The position numbers and the translations under genes were made by a program. Shown in pieces: positions 36,087 through 44,171 of a DNA stretch of 64,000 bases. Within the stretch, counting starts at the first letter, position 1. Every line of letters begins with the position of its first letter. Source of the stretch: Brevibacterium limosum (GTDB lineage Bacteria > Actinomycetota > Actinomycetes > Actinomycetales > Brevibacteriaceae); assembly GCF_011617705.1 (NCBI RefSeq), contig NZ_CP050154.1, forward strand, positions 744,001 to 808,000, in the 5' to 3' direction. The notes beneath the pieces were generated by a model. It worked only from the letters and a program-made list of their open reading frames with translations. It was not told the origin of the DNA and ran no database searches.

Positions 36087-36707
36087 ATGGACGACGAAAC
36101 ACAGGCGAGCCCCTCCGGCGCAGCCGTCATCGGCGATGACGGACTGGCCCGCACACCGTGGGCCTATGGCGACGCGATGCTGCTGGACTACTACGACAGC
36201 GAATGGGGCCTGCCCATCCACGACGAAGCGGGACTGTTCGAGCGGATGAGCCTCGAAGGATTCCAGGCCGGACTGTCGTGGCTGACGATTCTGAAGAAGC
36301 GGGACCGGTTCCGCGAAGTCTTCGCCGGATTCGACCCCGATGCCGTCGCCCGCTTCGGTGAAGCCGAGGTCGACACGCTGCTGACCGATCCGGGGATCAT
36401 CCGTCACCGCGGCAAGATCGGAGCCTGCATCAACAACGCCGCCCGCGTGATCGAACTGCGTGAAGACGGCGGACTCGATGCGTTCCTGTGGTCGTTCCAG
36501 CCGGAGCAGACACCTCGACCGCGCGCCGTCGCCGAGATCCCGACGACGGGACCGGAATCCGTGGCACTGTCGAAGGCACTGAAGAAGAGGGGATTCCGCT
36601 TCGTCGGACCCACCACGATGTATGCGCTGATGGAGGCCATCGGCATGGTCGATACGCACCTGCTCGACTCCCACCGCCGAGGCGCCTCCGGAGTGTGGTC
36701 GGAATGA
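36087..36707 (+). CDS. DNA-3-methyladenine glycosylase I-like protein lacking zinc ligands
   Basis: 206 residues. Strong Tag similarity: LEGFQAGLSWLTILKKRDRF, GIIRHRGKIGACINNAARVIEL, LSKALKKRGFRFVGPTTMYA. Catalytic-pocket Glu and Trp of LEGxQAGLSW are kept. Of the four zinc ligands of E. coli Tag (Cys4, His17, His175, Cys179), only the His in GMVDTHLLD appears present; the N-terminal Cys is Thr (ARTPW), YHD is YYD, and the last Cys is missing. It may fold without zinc or act on another base. ATG 36087 is leaderless; overlaps the Nudix gene by four bases. Confidence 0.82.
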   Translation: MDDETQASPSGAAVIGDDGLARTPWAYGDAMLLDYYDSEWGLPIHDEAGLFERMSLEGFQAGLSWLTILKKRDRFREVFAGFDPDAVARFGEAEVDTLLTDPGIIRHRGKIGACINNAARVIELREDGGLDAFLWSFQPEQTPRPRAVAEIPTTGPESVALSKALKKRGFRFVGPTTMYALMEAIGMVDTHLLDSHRRGASGVWSE

Positions 36708-37159
36708 ACGATATCCGCGTCTCTGCGCTCGTCCTCCTCCACCCGCTGCGCCCGGAGCTGCTCATGGTCCGTAAGACCGGGACCACCTCCTTCATGCTGC
36801 CCGGCGGCAAACCCGAAACGGGGGAGACGCCTGAGGACACCATAGTCCGGGAGATCGCCGAGGAACTCGGACTCGATCTGGACCGGCACCGGCTGCACGC
36901 GCTGGGCACGTTCTCGGCAGCGGCGGCGAACGAGGCCGAACACCGGGTCATCGGTGACGTGTTCTGCTACGACGGGCTGCCGGCGGAACTCGATGAGGAG
37001 AGCATCGCGCATCTGGCCGAGATCGCCGAAGCCGGATGGTTCCCCATCGACCCGCTGCCCGCAGACACCGACGTCCGCCAGTTCGCGCCGCTGACTCGGA
37101 ACGAGGTCATTCCCGCACTGCGTGTCGCGGGGAGATCGGAGGGTGGCTTCGCCGACTGA
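36704..37159 (+). CDS. Nudix hydrolase
   Basis: 151 residues. Complete Nudix box GGKPETGETPEDTIVREIAE then ELGL (G-x5-E-x7-RE-x2-EE-x-G). Hydrolyses a nucleoside diphosphate derivative; substrate unknown, though coupling to a base-excision glycosylase suggests oxidised or alkylated nucleotides. Start overlaps the preceding stop (ATGA). Convergent with the next gene five bases away. Confidence 0.92.
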   Translation: MNDIRVSALVLLHPLRPELLMVRKTGTTSFMLPGGKPETGETPEDTIVREIAEELGLDLDRHRLHALGTFSAAAANEAEHRVIGDVFCYDGLPAELDEESIAHLAEIAEAGWFPIDPLPADTDVRQFAPLTRNEVIPALRVAGRSEGGFAD

Positions 37160-37164
37160 CGAGC

Positions 37165-37668
37165 TCACGCGGTGCGGCGCTGGAATCCGAGCTCGAGGGT
37201 GAACAGGTGCAGGGAGTGCACCAGGGTGATCGCGGCGATGAGGAAGCTGAGTGCGATGTCGACGATGCCGAAGATCGTCAGCGCCGGTGGGCTGACATAG
37301 CCGGGCGCCTGCAGGAGAGTGCATCCGATGACGATCGAGCCGGTGAGGATCGCAATCAGGACGGCGCTCGTCGTTCTGCCCATCGCGGCCAGGCACAGCA
37401 GTCCGGTGGTGAGCAGCAGTGCGAAGAGGGCGAACACATCGACTCCGCGACCGATGATGAGGACTTCCTGCCACAGGTTTCCATACGTGACCGAACTGTC
37501 CGGTTCGGGGGAGTAGTAGGGGAAGAACGATGCGGCGATGACCAGCACCACCAGCGGTCCGTAGAAGCGGGCATAGATGATGTTGGTGCGGCGGATGCGC
37601 TCGGTGAGGTCGTCGGTGCTGCGGAGATGCCCGCTCGTCATCGACCGGTCGTCGTCTGTCGCCGTCAC
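37165..37668 (-). CDS. Four-helix membrane protein of unknown function
   Basis: About 167 residues. Hydrophobic segments: FYGPLVVLVIAASFFPYY, a middle pair around VDVFALFALLLTTGLLCLAA and SAVLIAILTGSIVIGCTLL, and TIFGIVDIALSFLIAAITLV. Short charged N-terminus. GTG 37668 after AAAGCAGG is the preferred start; ATG 37641 and GTG 37728 are possible. I do not recognise the family. Isolated between a Nudix gene and a hairpin-rich gap. Confidence 0.65.
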   Translation of the reverse strand: MTATDDDRSMTSGHLRSTDDLTERIRRTNIIYARFYGPLVVLVIAASFFPYYSPEPDSSVTYGNLWQEVLIIGRGVDVFALFALLLTTGLLCLAAMGRTTSAVLIAILTGSIVIGCTLLQAPGYVSPPALTIFGIVDIALSFLIAAITLVHSLHLFTLELGFQRRTA

Positions 37669-37860
37669 TGCGGCCTGCTTTCGATGTCGAAGCTGGTGGC
37701 ACGCGGACTCGTTGCTGTGCCGGTGCACGGCAGAAACATCGCAATTCTCCGATCAGGGAATAGAGGGATTGTGGTCGACAATGGCCCGAATGGATTAGTT
37801 GCAGCCATGCGGGCCAGTACCTGAAACGTATCCAGGAAAGTTACCGCTCGGTGTTCTCGG

Positions 37861-37908
37861 GCGACAAGGAATTGTCGCGACTCACGGGGCGTGCCCGCGA
37901 AATTTCGC
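37861..37908. terminator. Hairpins downstream of the WYL regulator
   Basis: GCGACAA (37861-37867) pairs with TTGTCGC (37872-37878) around GGAA, and GCGAAATTTCGC (37897-37908) is a perfect palindrome. Both lie just past the WYL gene's stop, in a lower-GC gap of about 280 bases (37669-37950) with no other visible gene. Confidence 0.45.
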
Positions 37909-37950
37909 ATATTCGCACAAAGGTCTTTATGCCGGGTTGTGACTTTATCC

Positions 37951-39129
37951 CTATTCCGTTCCGCGGGCAGCCGCATTCCTCGTCCGGGCAGCTGCGAGGT
38001 CGGGCAACGCACGCTCATCGGCCGCGCGGCCGAGCCGGAGCGAGAGCCGGTCGAGGCATCTGCGGAGTTCGGGGCTGTCGATGACGGTGAAGTCGACGTC
38101 CAGGCGAGCCAACGCCAGGGCCATGGTGGTCAGGCTCTGCCCGCCGACGGTGACGAGGCAGCGGTCGTCTTCGAGGGCTTCGACTGTGCCTTCGGCGGAA
38201 GTGAGTCTCTTCATCACCGTGGCGGCAGGGGCGTCGACGACAACCTCGGCCGAATGCCGCCACCTGGGTTCTGTCGTATGCCGTTCGACGAAGTCGCCGA
38301 TGTCGTCGGCCGGCAGAGGGCGAGGAGTGAAGCTGCGACCGCTCGGAGTCTTCGGCACGATGCGCTCGGCGCTGAAGACCCGCCAGGCCCCGGTTCCGGG
38401 GTCGAAGGCCAGCAGGTGCCATCGGTGCTGACGGTTGACCAGTCGGTAGGCCTCGACTTCGAGGTGGACCTCTTCGGCCGGGGAGCTGCTCGCGGCATCC
38501 GACGTCGGAAGACCACCGGCCTCGGAATCGGCAGCGTCGATGTCGCCGGTACCTGGGTCGGTGGACCCTGCGTCGGCTGTGCCAGGGTCTCCGGTGCCTG
38601 AGTCGGCGGAGCCGCCGGGCGGTCGGTCGGCGGACTCGCTGCGGTACGTGAAGCGCAGGCGCTCATGCCGGCGACAGTGGTCGATGAGGGTGACGATGAG
38701 GTTGGGATCGACGATCGGCATCGGCTGGTTGCCGACGACCGGAACAGTGAAGTGCGCGAGGCTCTGAACCCGTGCTCGGACCGCGGCGGGCAGAATGCTC
38801 TCGAGCTTCGCCAGAGCCAGGGCCGAGGTCTCTTGCATCCCGCCGATGATGCAGCTCAGCCCGGAGTGGAGGCCGACGGCGACCGCCACCGCCTCATCGG
38901 CGTCGAACATGAGCGGCGGGATGCCGGCACCGTTGGAGGAGAGGCGGTAGCCGCCCTCGGTTCCGCGCGTGCCGTCGATCGAGTAGCCGATATCGCGCAA
39001 CGTGCCGATATCGTTCCGGACGGTCCGCGGACTCACTTCCAGACGATCTGCCAATTCCGTTCCCGACCAGGTTCGGGGCACCATCAGCAGTGACAATAAC
39101 CCGAGCAGCCGTGCTGCAGTCTGTGACAT
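37951..39129 (-). CDS. WYL-domain transcriptional regulator with low-complexity insert
   Basis: 392 residues. N-terminal HTH of the DeoR/HTH_11 type: LLMVPRTWSGTELADRLEVS then PRTVRNDIGTLRDIGYSIDG. WYL-like core LRFTYRS... and EVEAYRLVNRQHRWHLLAFD is split by an insert of about 55 Gly/Asp/Ala/Ser/Thr residues (about 165-220). A C-terminal WCX-like part follows. WYL proteins sense nucleic acid or small ligands and often sit in defence or DNA-damage loci. Divergent, across 54 bases, from the transposase-derived gene, which it likely regulates. Confidence 0.87.
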   Translation of the reverse strand: MSQTAARLLGLLSLLMVPRTWSGTELADRLEVSPRTVRNDIGTLRDIGYSIDGTRGTEGGYRLSSNGAGIPPLMFDADEAVAVAVGLHSGLSCIIGGMQETSALALAKLESILPAAVRARVQSLAHFTVPVVGNQPMPIVDPNLIVTLIDHCRRHERLRFTYRSESADRPPGGSADSGTGDPGTADAGSTDPGTGDIDAADSEAGGLPTSDAASSSPAEEVHLEVEAYRLVNRQHRWHLLAFDPGTGAWRVFSAERIVPKTPSGRSFTPRPLPADDIGDFVERHTTEPRWRHSAEVVVDAPAATVMKRLTSAEGTVEALEDDRCLVTVGGQSLTTMALALARLDVDFTVIDSPELRRCLDRLSLRLGRAADERALPDLAAARTRNAAARGTE

Positions 39130-39183
39130 CTCTGCGTCTTCTGTCGTTTAGGAAGACCTCCTGCCTGAACTCAGAATAGCATT

Positions 39184-40482
39184 ATGCAAATCGTTCCGGG
39201 GCAGAGCGAAAACAATGAAGTGGCTTCCCCGAATTCGGAGGATCAAACGAAATTGATGCACGATCAGCAGAGTATTCAGAGTATTTCTTCCCCAGTGACA
39301 ACAGAAACAGAATTCGATGTCGATGACTATCTTGAGTTGTATTCGTCGGCGCGGAAGAAGGACAAAGGGTGGATCCTCGACGAAGTCATGATCCTCACCG
39401 GGTGGTCGCGTGACCATGCACGGCGCCGGTTGGCTGCCTTCCGCGTCGGTGAAGACGCCGCCGGGTACGACGATGAGTCCGCCGAACAGTCACGGTCGAG
39501 GTGCTGCAAGTACTCACCCGAATCACGTGCACTCCTCGTTCGGATCTGGGAATGGTCGGGGTATCAGAGCGGCAAGTACCTGGCCGCGGTGATGCCGCAG
39601 CTGCTCGATGCGGCAGAACGCCACGGCGCACTGGTGCCTGACCGTGAGGGATACAGCCTCGAGGTCCGTGCCGAACTGCTTGCCGTCAGCCCGGCGTCGA
39701 TCGACCGGTACCTGCGCACCGCGCGAGCCGAGGACTTCCGAGACCGCAGAGTGTCGACTAAACGGTTCACCAGTCCCAGCGAAGACTTCGTCGACTTCGC
39801 TTCGGGACCGAACGAGTGCGAACCGGGATTCTTCCTCGTCGACACCATCGCCCATGCGGGACCGACCCGAGCCTCGAACTGTGTCTTCACGATCAGTGCC
39901 TCCTGTCTGCACACCGGCTGGGTCTTCACCCGCAGTCTTGCCGACAACGCTCCGGAGTCCATGGTGGAGCTGCTGCAGTGGTCACTCGATGAGGTACAGG
40001 GGATTCCCTTCTGGGTCAATGCCATTGAGCTGAGCAATGCTGATGGCGCCGTCCATGAGGCGGCCGATCGGTGGGCACGCAGCCTGGACATCCATTTCAG
40101 TCCGGTGCTCAAAGACCCCCGCCGCGATCGGCTTCCGGAAGCGTCGCGACATCAGCACCTCGTCCACGAGTACGGCAACATCCGCCGCTACGACACCGAC
40201 GAGGCCCGATCTGCGCTCAACGAGCTCTGGCGCGCCGTCGACAACCGTCTCAACTACTTCACCCCCACACGCAAACCCGCGGGGTGGACAGACGGCGGTC
40301 ACGGCGAGCAGCGCCGCATCTACGACGAGCCGAGCACCCCGTTCGAGCGTCTGCGCGCAGCCGGGGTCATGTCGGCGAACCAGGAGAGCGAACTCAGCGA
40401 GTATGCGGACGGTCTCGACCCGGCCAGGCTGACCGAGGAGATCACTTTCTGGCAGAAGCGTCTGCAGGAGCTGGCCGACTGA
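39184..40482 (+). CDS. Transposase/integrase-derived protein with degenerate DDE triad
   Basis: 432 residues, uninterrupted. N-terminal DNA-binding part WILDEVMILTGWSRDHARRR and YSPESRALLVRIWEWSGYQS then GKYLAAVMPQLLDAAERHG match an actinobacterial transposase family with an integrase (rve) core. In the core, the first Asp is kept (D220 in LVDTIAH), the second, normally in a DNG motif, is Ser284 (IELSNAD), and Glu319 is kept, about 35 residues further. A lower-GC N-terminal extension of about 45 residues precedes the family's usual start. No terminal inverted repeats or target duplications were seen. Likely a domesticated, non-transposing DNA-binding protein. Confidence 0.8.
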   Translation: MQIVPGQSENNEVASPNSEDQTKLMHDQQSIQSISSPVTTETEFDVDDYLELYSSARKKDKGWILDEVMILTGWSRDHARRRLAAFRVGEDAAGYDDESAEQSRSRCCKYSPESRALLVRIWEWSGYQSGKYLAAVMPQLLDAAERHGALVPDREGYSLEVRAELLAVSPASIDRYLRTARAEDFRDRRVSTKRFTSPSEDFVDFASGPNECEPGFFLVDTIAHAGPTRASNCVFTISASCLHTGWVFTRSLADNAPESMVELLQWSLDEVQGIPFWVNAIELSNADGAVHEAADRWARSLDIHFSPVLKDPRRDRLPEASRHQHLVHEYGNIRRYDTDEARSALNELWRAVDNRLNYFTPTRKPAGWTDGGHGEQRRIYDEPSTPFERLRAAGVMSANQESELSEYADGLDPARLTEEITFWQKRLQELAD

Positions 40483-40561
40483 GTGCCGTTCGGCCAGCGG
40501 CCCTCGGCTCTCAGCTCTCAGCCCTCGGCCGTCGGCAGTGCCGCGTCCGAGGGCCGGAGCT

Positions 40562-41113
40562 TCAGTCTCGTTCCTGCTGCGAGTAGGCGATGAGCGCCCG
40601 ATACAGATCGATCGGCGCGCAATTGGCACCTTTGGCCAGGGACTTCATGAGTTTGCGGTAGGTCTGGTAGTCCATCTGCGTCGGGTTGTCCGTGGTCACG
40701 AGATCGAAGTCGTGCAGCACGGTCAGTGCCCGGGAATCCATGATGGAGAATTTCTTCGGATTGACCACGGTCAGCAGAGTGCTCGCCATCGGGACTCCCA
40801 CTCCGGGCAGCATCCGAAGCAGCGTCAGACGGAAGCGATTGGGTGTGTCCTCGTCGAGAGCGACACCGGTGACGAAATCGATGTCGTCGGATGAGATCTT
40901 CTCGAGACCCGGCAGGACTCCGATGGCCTTCCATTCGGCGACCTTGAGGAAGTGCTTGCGTTTGTATGACTCACGGGTCCGTGTCTTCGGGCCGATGTCG
41001 CTGAAGATCTCCGACTCGAGGTCCGTGAGGACATAGAGCGGTTCGAATTTGAGGACGAATGCGGTATCGATGGTGCCACTGGGGGCGTCGCGGTTCAGTT
41101 TCGCTGAGTTCAT
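40562..41113 (-). CDS. HhH-like hypothetical protein
   Basis: 183 residues. LLRMLPGVGVPMASTLLTVV followed by NPKKFSIMDSRAL resembles the helix-hairpin-helix (LPGVG) and following Asp of HhH-GPD glycosylase-like proteins, but a full glycosylase domain is not evident; family unnamed. ATG 41113 is fixed by TACCAT six bases upstream, in preference to ATG 41134. Convergent with the transposase-derived gene. DNA-related role is an inference. Confidence 0.65.
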   Translation of the reverse strand: MNSAKLNRDAPSGTIDTAFVLKFEPLYVLTDLESEIFSDIGPKTRTRESYKRKHFLKVAEWKAIGVLPGLEKISSDDIDFVTGVALDEDTPNRFRLTLLRMLPGVGVPMASTLLTVVNPKKFSIMDSRALTVLHDFDLVTTDNPTQMDYQTYRKLMKSLAKGANCAPIDLYRALIAYSQQERD

Positions 41114-41119
41114 GAGCCG

Positions 41120-41125
41120 ATGGTA
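41120..41125 (-). promoter_or_regulatory. -10 element TACCAT, leaderless promoter
   Basis: Minus-strand TACCAT ends six bases before ATG 41113 of the HhH-like gene. It decides that start. Confidence 0.45.
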
Positions 41126-41211
41126 GGTGAACATTCTGACGCGCAGGTGAACACTGCTCCGCCGGGTGGACGGCAGACGGGTCGGACACGGCAGGTGCAG
41201 TGCAGATGTCG

Positions 41212-41217
41212 TAACCT
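41212..41217 (+). promoter_or_regulatory. -10 element TAACCT, leaderless promoter
   Basis: TAACCT ends six bases before ATG 41224 of the MFS gene; no ribosome binding site is present. Confidence 0.5.
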
Positions 41218-41223
41218 CGGACT

Positions 41224-42456
41224 ATGAGCCCCGATCAACAGCCTCAGCGGACGTACACCCCGGCCCTGCTGGGCTTGGTGTGGACGGCGATGTTCGGGTT
41301 CTCCGCCTTCTTCTTCAGCTATTCGACGATGGTGACGATCGCAGCGACGGACGGACTGTCGACCGTCACCGGCGGCTCCGTTCTGACGACGATGATGATC
41401 GGTGTCATCGCCGCCCAGCCCTTCGCTCCATGGGCCGGCCGGGTCTTCGGGTTCAGGGCCTCGCTGATGTTCGCTCTTGTGCTGCAGTTCCTCGGCCAAC
41501 TCCTCGGGCTCTTCGTCACCCCGCCCCTGCTGGCGCTCGTCCTCGCCGGCCTCTGCGGTGGTGTCGGGTTCGGGCTCTTCGTCGTCCTCGCCAATGCGGC
41601 GGTTCCCGGAACGACCTCGCCGGGACGGATCGGCAAAGCCCTCGGCTTCTTCGGAGGGATCACGTCCTTGGCGGCGGCCCTCGGGGCTCCGCTGGGACTG
41701 TGGTTGGTCGAGACGATTCCGATCTGGATCTTCCGCGTCATCGTCTGTGCCTGTCTGCTCCTGGCCATCCCCACGGTGCTCAAGTACGTACCCGGGCGGC
41801 CGCCTCGGCGAGGGAAAGACGATGCGGGAGCATCGGAGAGCGGCGCCGGGACGGTCGGGGTGCGGGCCGGACGCAATGAGAGACGGAGCCTGCGGAAGGT
41901 GGGACGCCGTGCGGGGGAGGCCTTCGGACTCGTGCTCATGCTCTCTCCGTTCCTCGTCGGCATGATCGTCTTCGGGATCATCGTCGGCTTCGGACCGGGC
42001 GAGGACGTCGCGGTGGCGGCACTGTTCATCGCGGGCATGCAGATCTCGGCGGTCATCGGACGCTTCGTCGTCGGGGCCGTGTCGGACAGCTTCCCGCCCT
42101 TCGCGCTCAACATCCTGGGCCTCGTCCTGACGGCGATCGGCCTGGTCTGCGCAGTTGTCTTCTACGGCGCAGCGCTGTTCATCGCGATGCTCATCATCGG
42201 TCTGGGGCTGGGCGCCATGCAGTCGGCGAGCCTCGTCATGGCCTTCGCCTCGGTCAGTTCGCCGAGCCGGGCCAGCGTCGCCTGGAATATGAACTTCGAC
42301 ATCGGCCTCGCCATCGCCGGAGTGGTCGGCGGCCTCGGGTTCACCTACCTCGGATCCTCTTCGACCTTCCTGGTGTGCGCCCTGGTGCTGCTGGTTGCCG
42401 GGGCCCTGTCCTGGATCGCTCGGACCCTGCAGATGCGCAACACCGAGCGCAACTGA
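41224..42456 (+). CDS. MFS transporter
   Basis: 410 residues, twelve helices in two halves joined by a charged loop (about residues 190-235) that carries a 12-mer repeat copy. TMMIGVIAAQPFAPWAGRVFG is the loop 2-3 region; LVMAFASVSSPSRASVAWNM lies in the second half. Exporter of unknown substrate. Stands alone; the downstream ArsR gene is convergent. Confidence 0.85.
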   Translation: MSPDQQPQRTYTPALLGLVWTAMFGFSAFFFSYSTMVTIAATDGLSTVTGGSVLTTMMIGVIAAQPFAPWAGRVFGFRASLMFALVLQFLGQLLGLFVTPPLLALVLAGLCGGVGFGLFVVLANAAVPGTTSPGRIGKALGFFGGITSLAAALGAPLGLWLVETIPIWIFRVIVCACLLLAIPTVLKYVPGRPPRRGKDDAGASESGAGTVGVRAGRNERRSLRKVGRRAGEAFGLVLMLSPFLVGMIVFGIIVGFGPGEDVAVAALFIAGMQISAVIGRFVVGAVSDSFPPFALNILGLVLTAIGLVCAVVFYGAALFIAMLIIGLGLGAMQSASLVMAFASVSSPSRASVAWNMNFDIGLAIAGVVGGLGFTYLGSSSTFLVCALVLLVAGALSWIARTLQMRNTERN

Positions 42457-42548
42457 CACGCTCACCGCGACGGAGTCGGCCGACAGAATGCGGTGCGTGC
42501 TGATCGAGAAGACGCCGAGCCGGTCGCTGCCCGAGCCTCTCGGATTGC

Positions 42549-42908
42549 TCAGCGCTGCTGTGTATCGCTCTGCTGCACGTCGTCGTCGAGCTGCGCCAGC
42601 AGTCCGACGGCGGCACGAGTGTATTCGCCGATCCAACGATCGTGGATCCGTTTGATCGGCAGAGGCGCCAGAGCCAGCAGCCGGGTGCGTCCGTCCCTGC
42701 GGCCGGTGACCAGCTCTGCGCCTTCGAGCACCCGAATATGCTGCAGCACCGTCGTGCGATCGAGATCGGAGAACTCCTCGCAGACTTCGCCGGTCGTGCG
42801 CGGTTGAGTCCGCAGCAGATCGAGGATGCGTCGACGGGTGGAATTGGCAAGTGCTTTGAACACCACGTCATCGGATTCGTTCGAACCCGTTCCCTCGACC
42901 AGCGACAT
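42549..42908 (-). CDS. ArsR-family transcriptional regulator
   Basis: 119 residues. Winged helix: FKALANSTRRRILDLLRTQP, then TTGEVCEEFSDLDRTTVLQH and IRVLEGAELVTGRRDG. No metal-binding CxC motif, so it belongs to the non-metal branch that often partners with an AHSA1 protein. Leaderless start at 42908. Divergent from that partner across a symmetrical operator; autoregulation is likely. Confidence 0.9.
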   Translation of the reverse strand: MSLVEGTGSNESDDVVFKALANSTRRRILDLLRTQPRTTGEVCEEFSDLDRTTVLQHIRVLEGAELVTGRRDGRTRLLALAPLPIKRIHDRWIGEYTRAAVGLLAQLDDDVQQSDTQQR

Positions 42909-42927
42909 GTGGTAAAAATATCACATG
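42906..42927. promoter_or_regulatory. Symmetrical divergent operator/promoter for the ArsR-AHSA1 pair
   Basis: CATGTG (42906-42911), ten AT-rich bases, CACATG (42922-42927). Each arm contains one gene's start codon. The minus-strand -10 TATTTT (42915-42920) is six bases before the ArsR ATG; TAAAAAT on the plus strand serves the other gene. Confidence 0.6.
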
Positions 42928-43440
42928 ACAGATGAGCAGAGCACCCAGAACGCACCTGCCGAACAGAATGATCAGTCCCGCCCGCTGGAGGAGCTGTCCT
43001 TCACCGTGACCGGATATGTCTCGAAGACTCCGCACGAAACCTACGAGGCGGTCGCCGATCCCGAGCAGCTCTCGCACTACTTCACCACGGGAGGAGCTCA
43101 CGGCCGCCTGGAGGCCGGGGGCGAGGTGACATGGGACTTCGCCGACTTCCCGGGGCGATTCCCCGTCGAGGTCGTCGAGAACGTCCAAGACGAGAGGATC
43201 GTCATCCGCTGGGAAGGCTCCGACGACTCCGTGGACAAGGACACGACGACGACCTTCGAATTCACTCCCATCGACGACGGGGCACGGACCCTCGTGACGA
43301 TCACGGAGAAGTCCTGGAAGCTCACCGAAGGCGGCGCGCAGGGCGCATTCGGCAACTGCATGGGCTGGACCGGAATGCTCTCGGCGCTCAAGGTCTGGAT
43401 CGAGCACGGAATCAACCTCCGCGAGGGCTACTACAAGTAG
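42925..43440 (+). CDS. SRPBCC/AHSA1-family protein
   Basis: 171 residues, Bet v 1-like fold. FTVTGYVSKTPHETYEAVAD, WDFADFPGRFPVEVVENVQD, and a closing GWTGMLSALKVWIEHGINL are typical of AHSA1 proteins encoded with ArsR repressors. Ligand or client unknown; may bind a hydrophobic small molecule. ATG 42925 overlaps the operator arm. Confidence 0.87.
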   Translation: MTDEQSTQNAPAEQNDQSRPLEELSFTVTGYVSKTPHETYEAVADPEQLSHYFTTGGAHGRLEAGGEVTWDFADFPGRFPVEVVENVQDERIVIRWEGSDDSVDKDTTTTFEFTPIDDGARTLVTITEKSWKLTEGGAQGAFGNCMGWTGMLSALKVWIEHGINLREGYYK

Positions 43441-43522
43441 CCCTGGCGCGCGAACGCCTCGTCGAAGCGCCTGGCGCCAGCGACCTGCATCCCGGCAGCG
43501 GCGAGGAGCGCGGCCACGACAA

Positions 43523-43589
43523 ATCTTTAAAGTGAAAAGATGAATCGGCGACGGGCATCTTGTCAATGAAAAGTTCGCTCCGGTACGAT
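43523..43589 (+). promoter_or_regulatory. Operator-like repeat and leaderless -10 of the TetR gene
   Basis: ATCTTT (43523-43528) and AAAGAT (43536-43541) are inverted in an AT-rich island. TACGAT (43584-43589) is six bases before GTG 43596, which selects that start over ATG 43560. Confidence 0.45.
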
Positions 43590-43595
43590 CGAGAT

Positions 43596-44147
43596 GTGTC
43601 TTATCATCATGGGGATCTGCGTCGAGCCCTGTTGGCGGAGACCGCCTCGGCGATTTCCGAGGACGGCGTGGCCAAGCTGAGCATGCGTGCGCTGGCGAAA
43701 CGGGCCGGAGTCTCGAACGCTGCCCCGACCTACCATTTCAGTGACAAATCCGGTCTGCTCACGGCCCTCGCGGCCGAAGGGTTCGACCGTCTGGCGGAAG
43801 CGATGGCCGGAGTCGACGATGACGGTGGTCTCATTTCCCGCGGAGTCGCCTATGTCGAATTCGCACTCGCGTGCCCGTCTCATTTCACGGTGATGTTTCA
43901 GCCGCGGCTGCTCCACGACGACGATGCCGAGCTGATTGCGGCCCGGCAGCGCGCGTGGGCCGCGCTCTCCGACGGAGTCGCGACGACCGGATCGGGGCCG
44001 GACTCCGACTTCGGGGTGGCGGCGTGGTCGATCGTCCACGGGTACGCCACTCTGGTTCTCAGCGGGGCGGTCGAGTCCGAAGACGCGCTCAAACAGGCGC
44101 ACATCGTGGCGGGCCACCTCGTGGAGGGGTCGGACTGGAGCCGTTGA
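43596..44147 (+). CDS. TetR-family transcriptional regulator
   Basis: 183 residues from GTG 43596 (SYHHGDLRRALLAETASAIS). HTH: LSMRALAKRAGVSNAAPTYH then FSDKSGLLTALAAEGF. The YHHGDLR opening places it in the common TetR_C_33-like group. The DHA2 exporter lies convergently 24 bases downstream and is a plausible target by proximity, although its promoter is at the far side. Confidence 0.88.
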   Translation: MSYHHGDLRRALLAETASAISEDGVAKLSMRALAKRAGVSNAAPTYHFSDKSGLLTALAAEGFDRLAEAMAGVDDDGGLISRGVAYVEFALACPSHFTVMFQPRLLHDDDAELIAARQRAWAALSDGVATTGSGPDSDFGVAAWSIVHGYATLVLSGAVESEDALKQAHIVAGHLVEGSDWSR

Positions 44148-44171
44148 AGGGTCGGTCCGGCAGCTGCGGGA

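Noticed and set aside
39130..40561. A complete insertion sequence around the transposase-like gene.
   Set aside because: No terminal inverted repeats or target-site duplications were found by eye, and the active site is damaged.
43560..43595. ATG 43560 as start of the TetR regulator.
   Set aside because: It would place the -10 element TACGAT inside the gene; GTG 43596 fits both the YHHGDLR family start and the six-base spacing.
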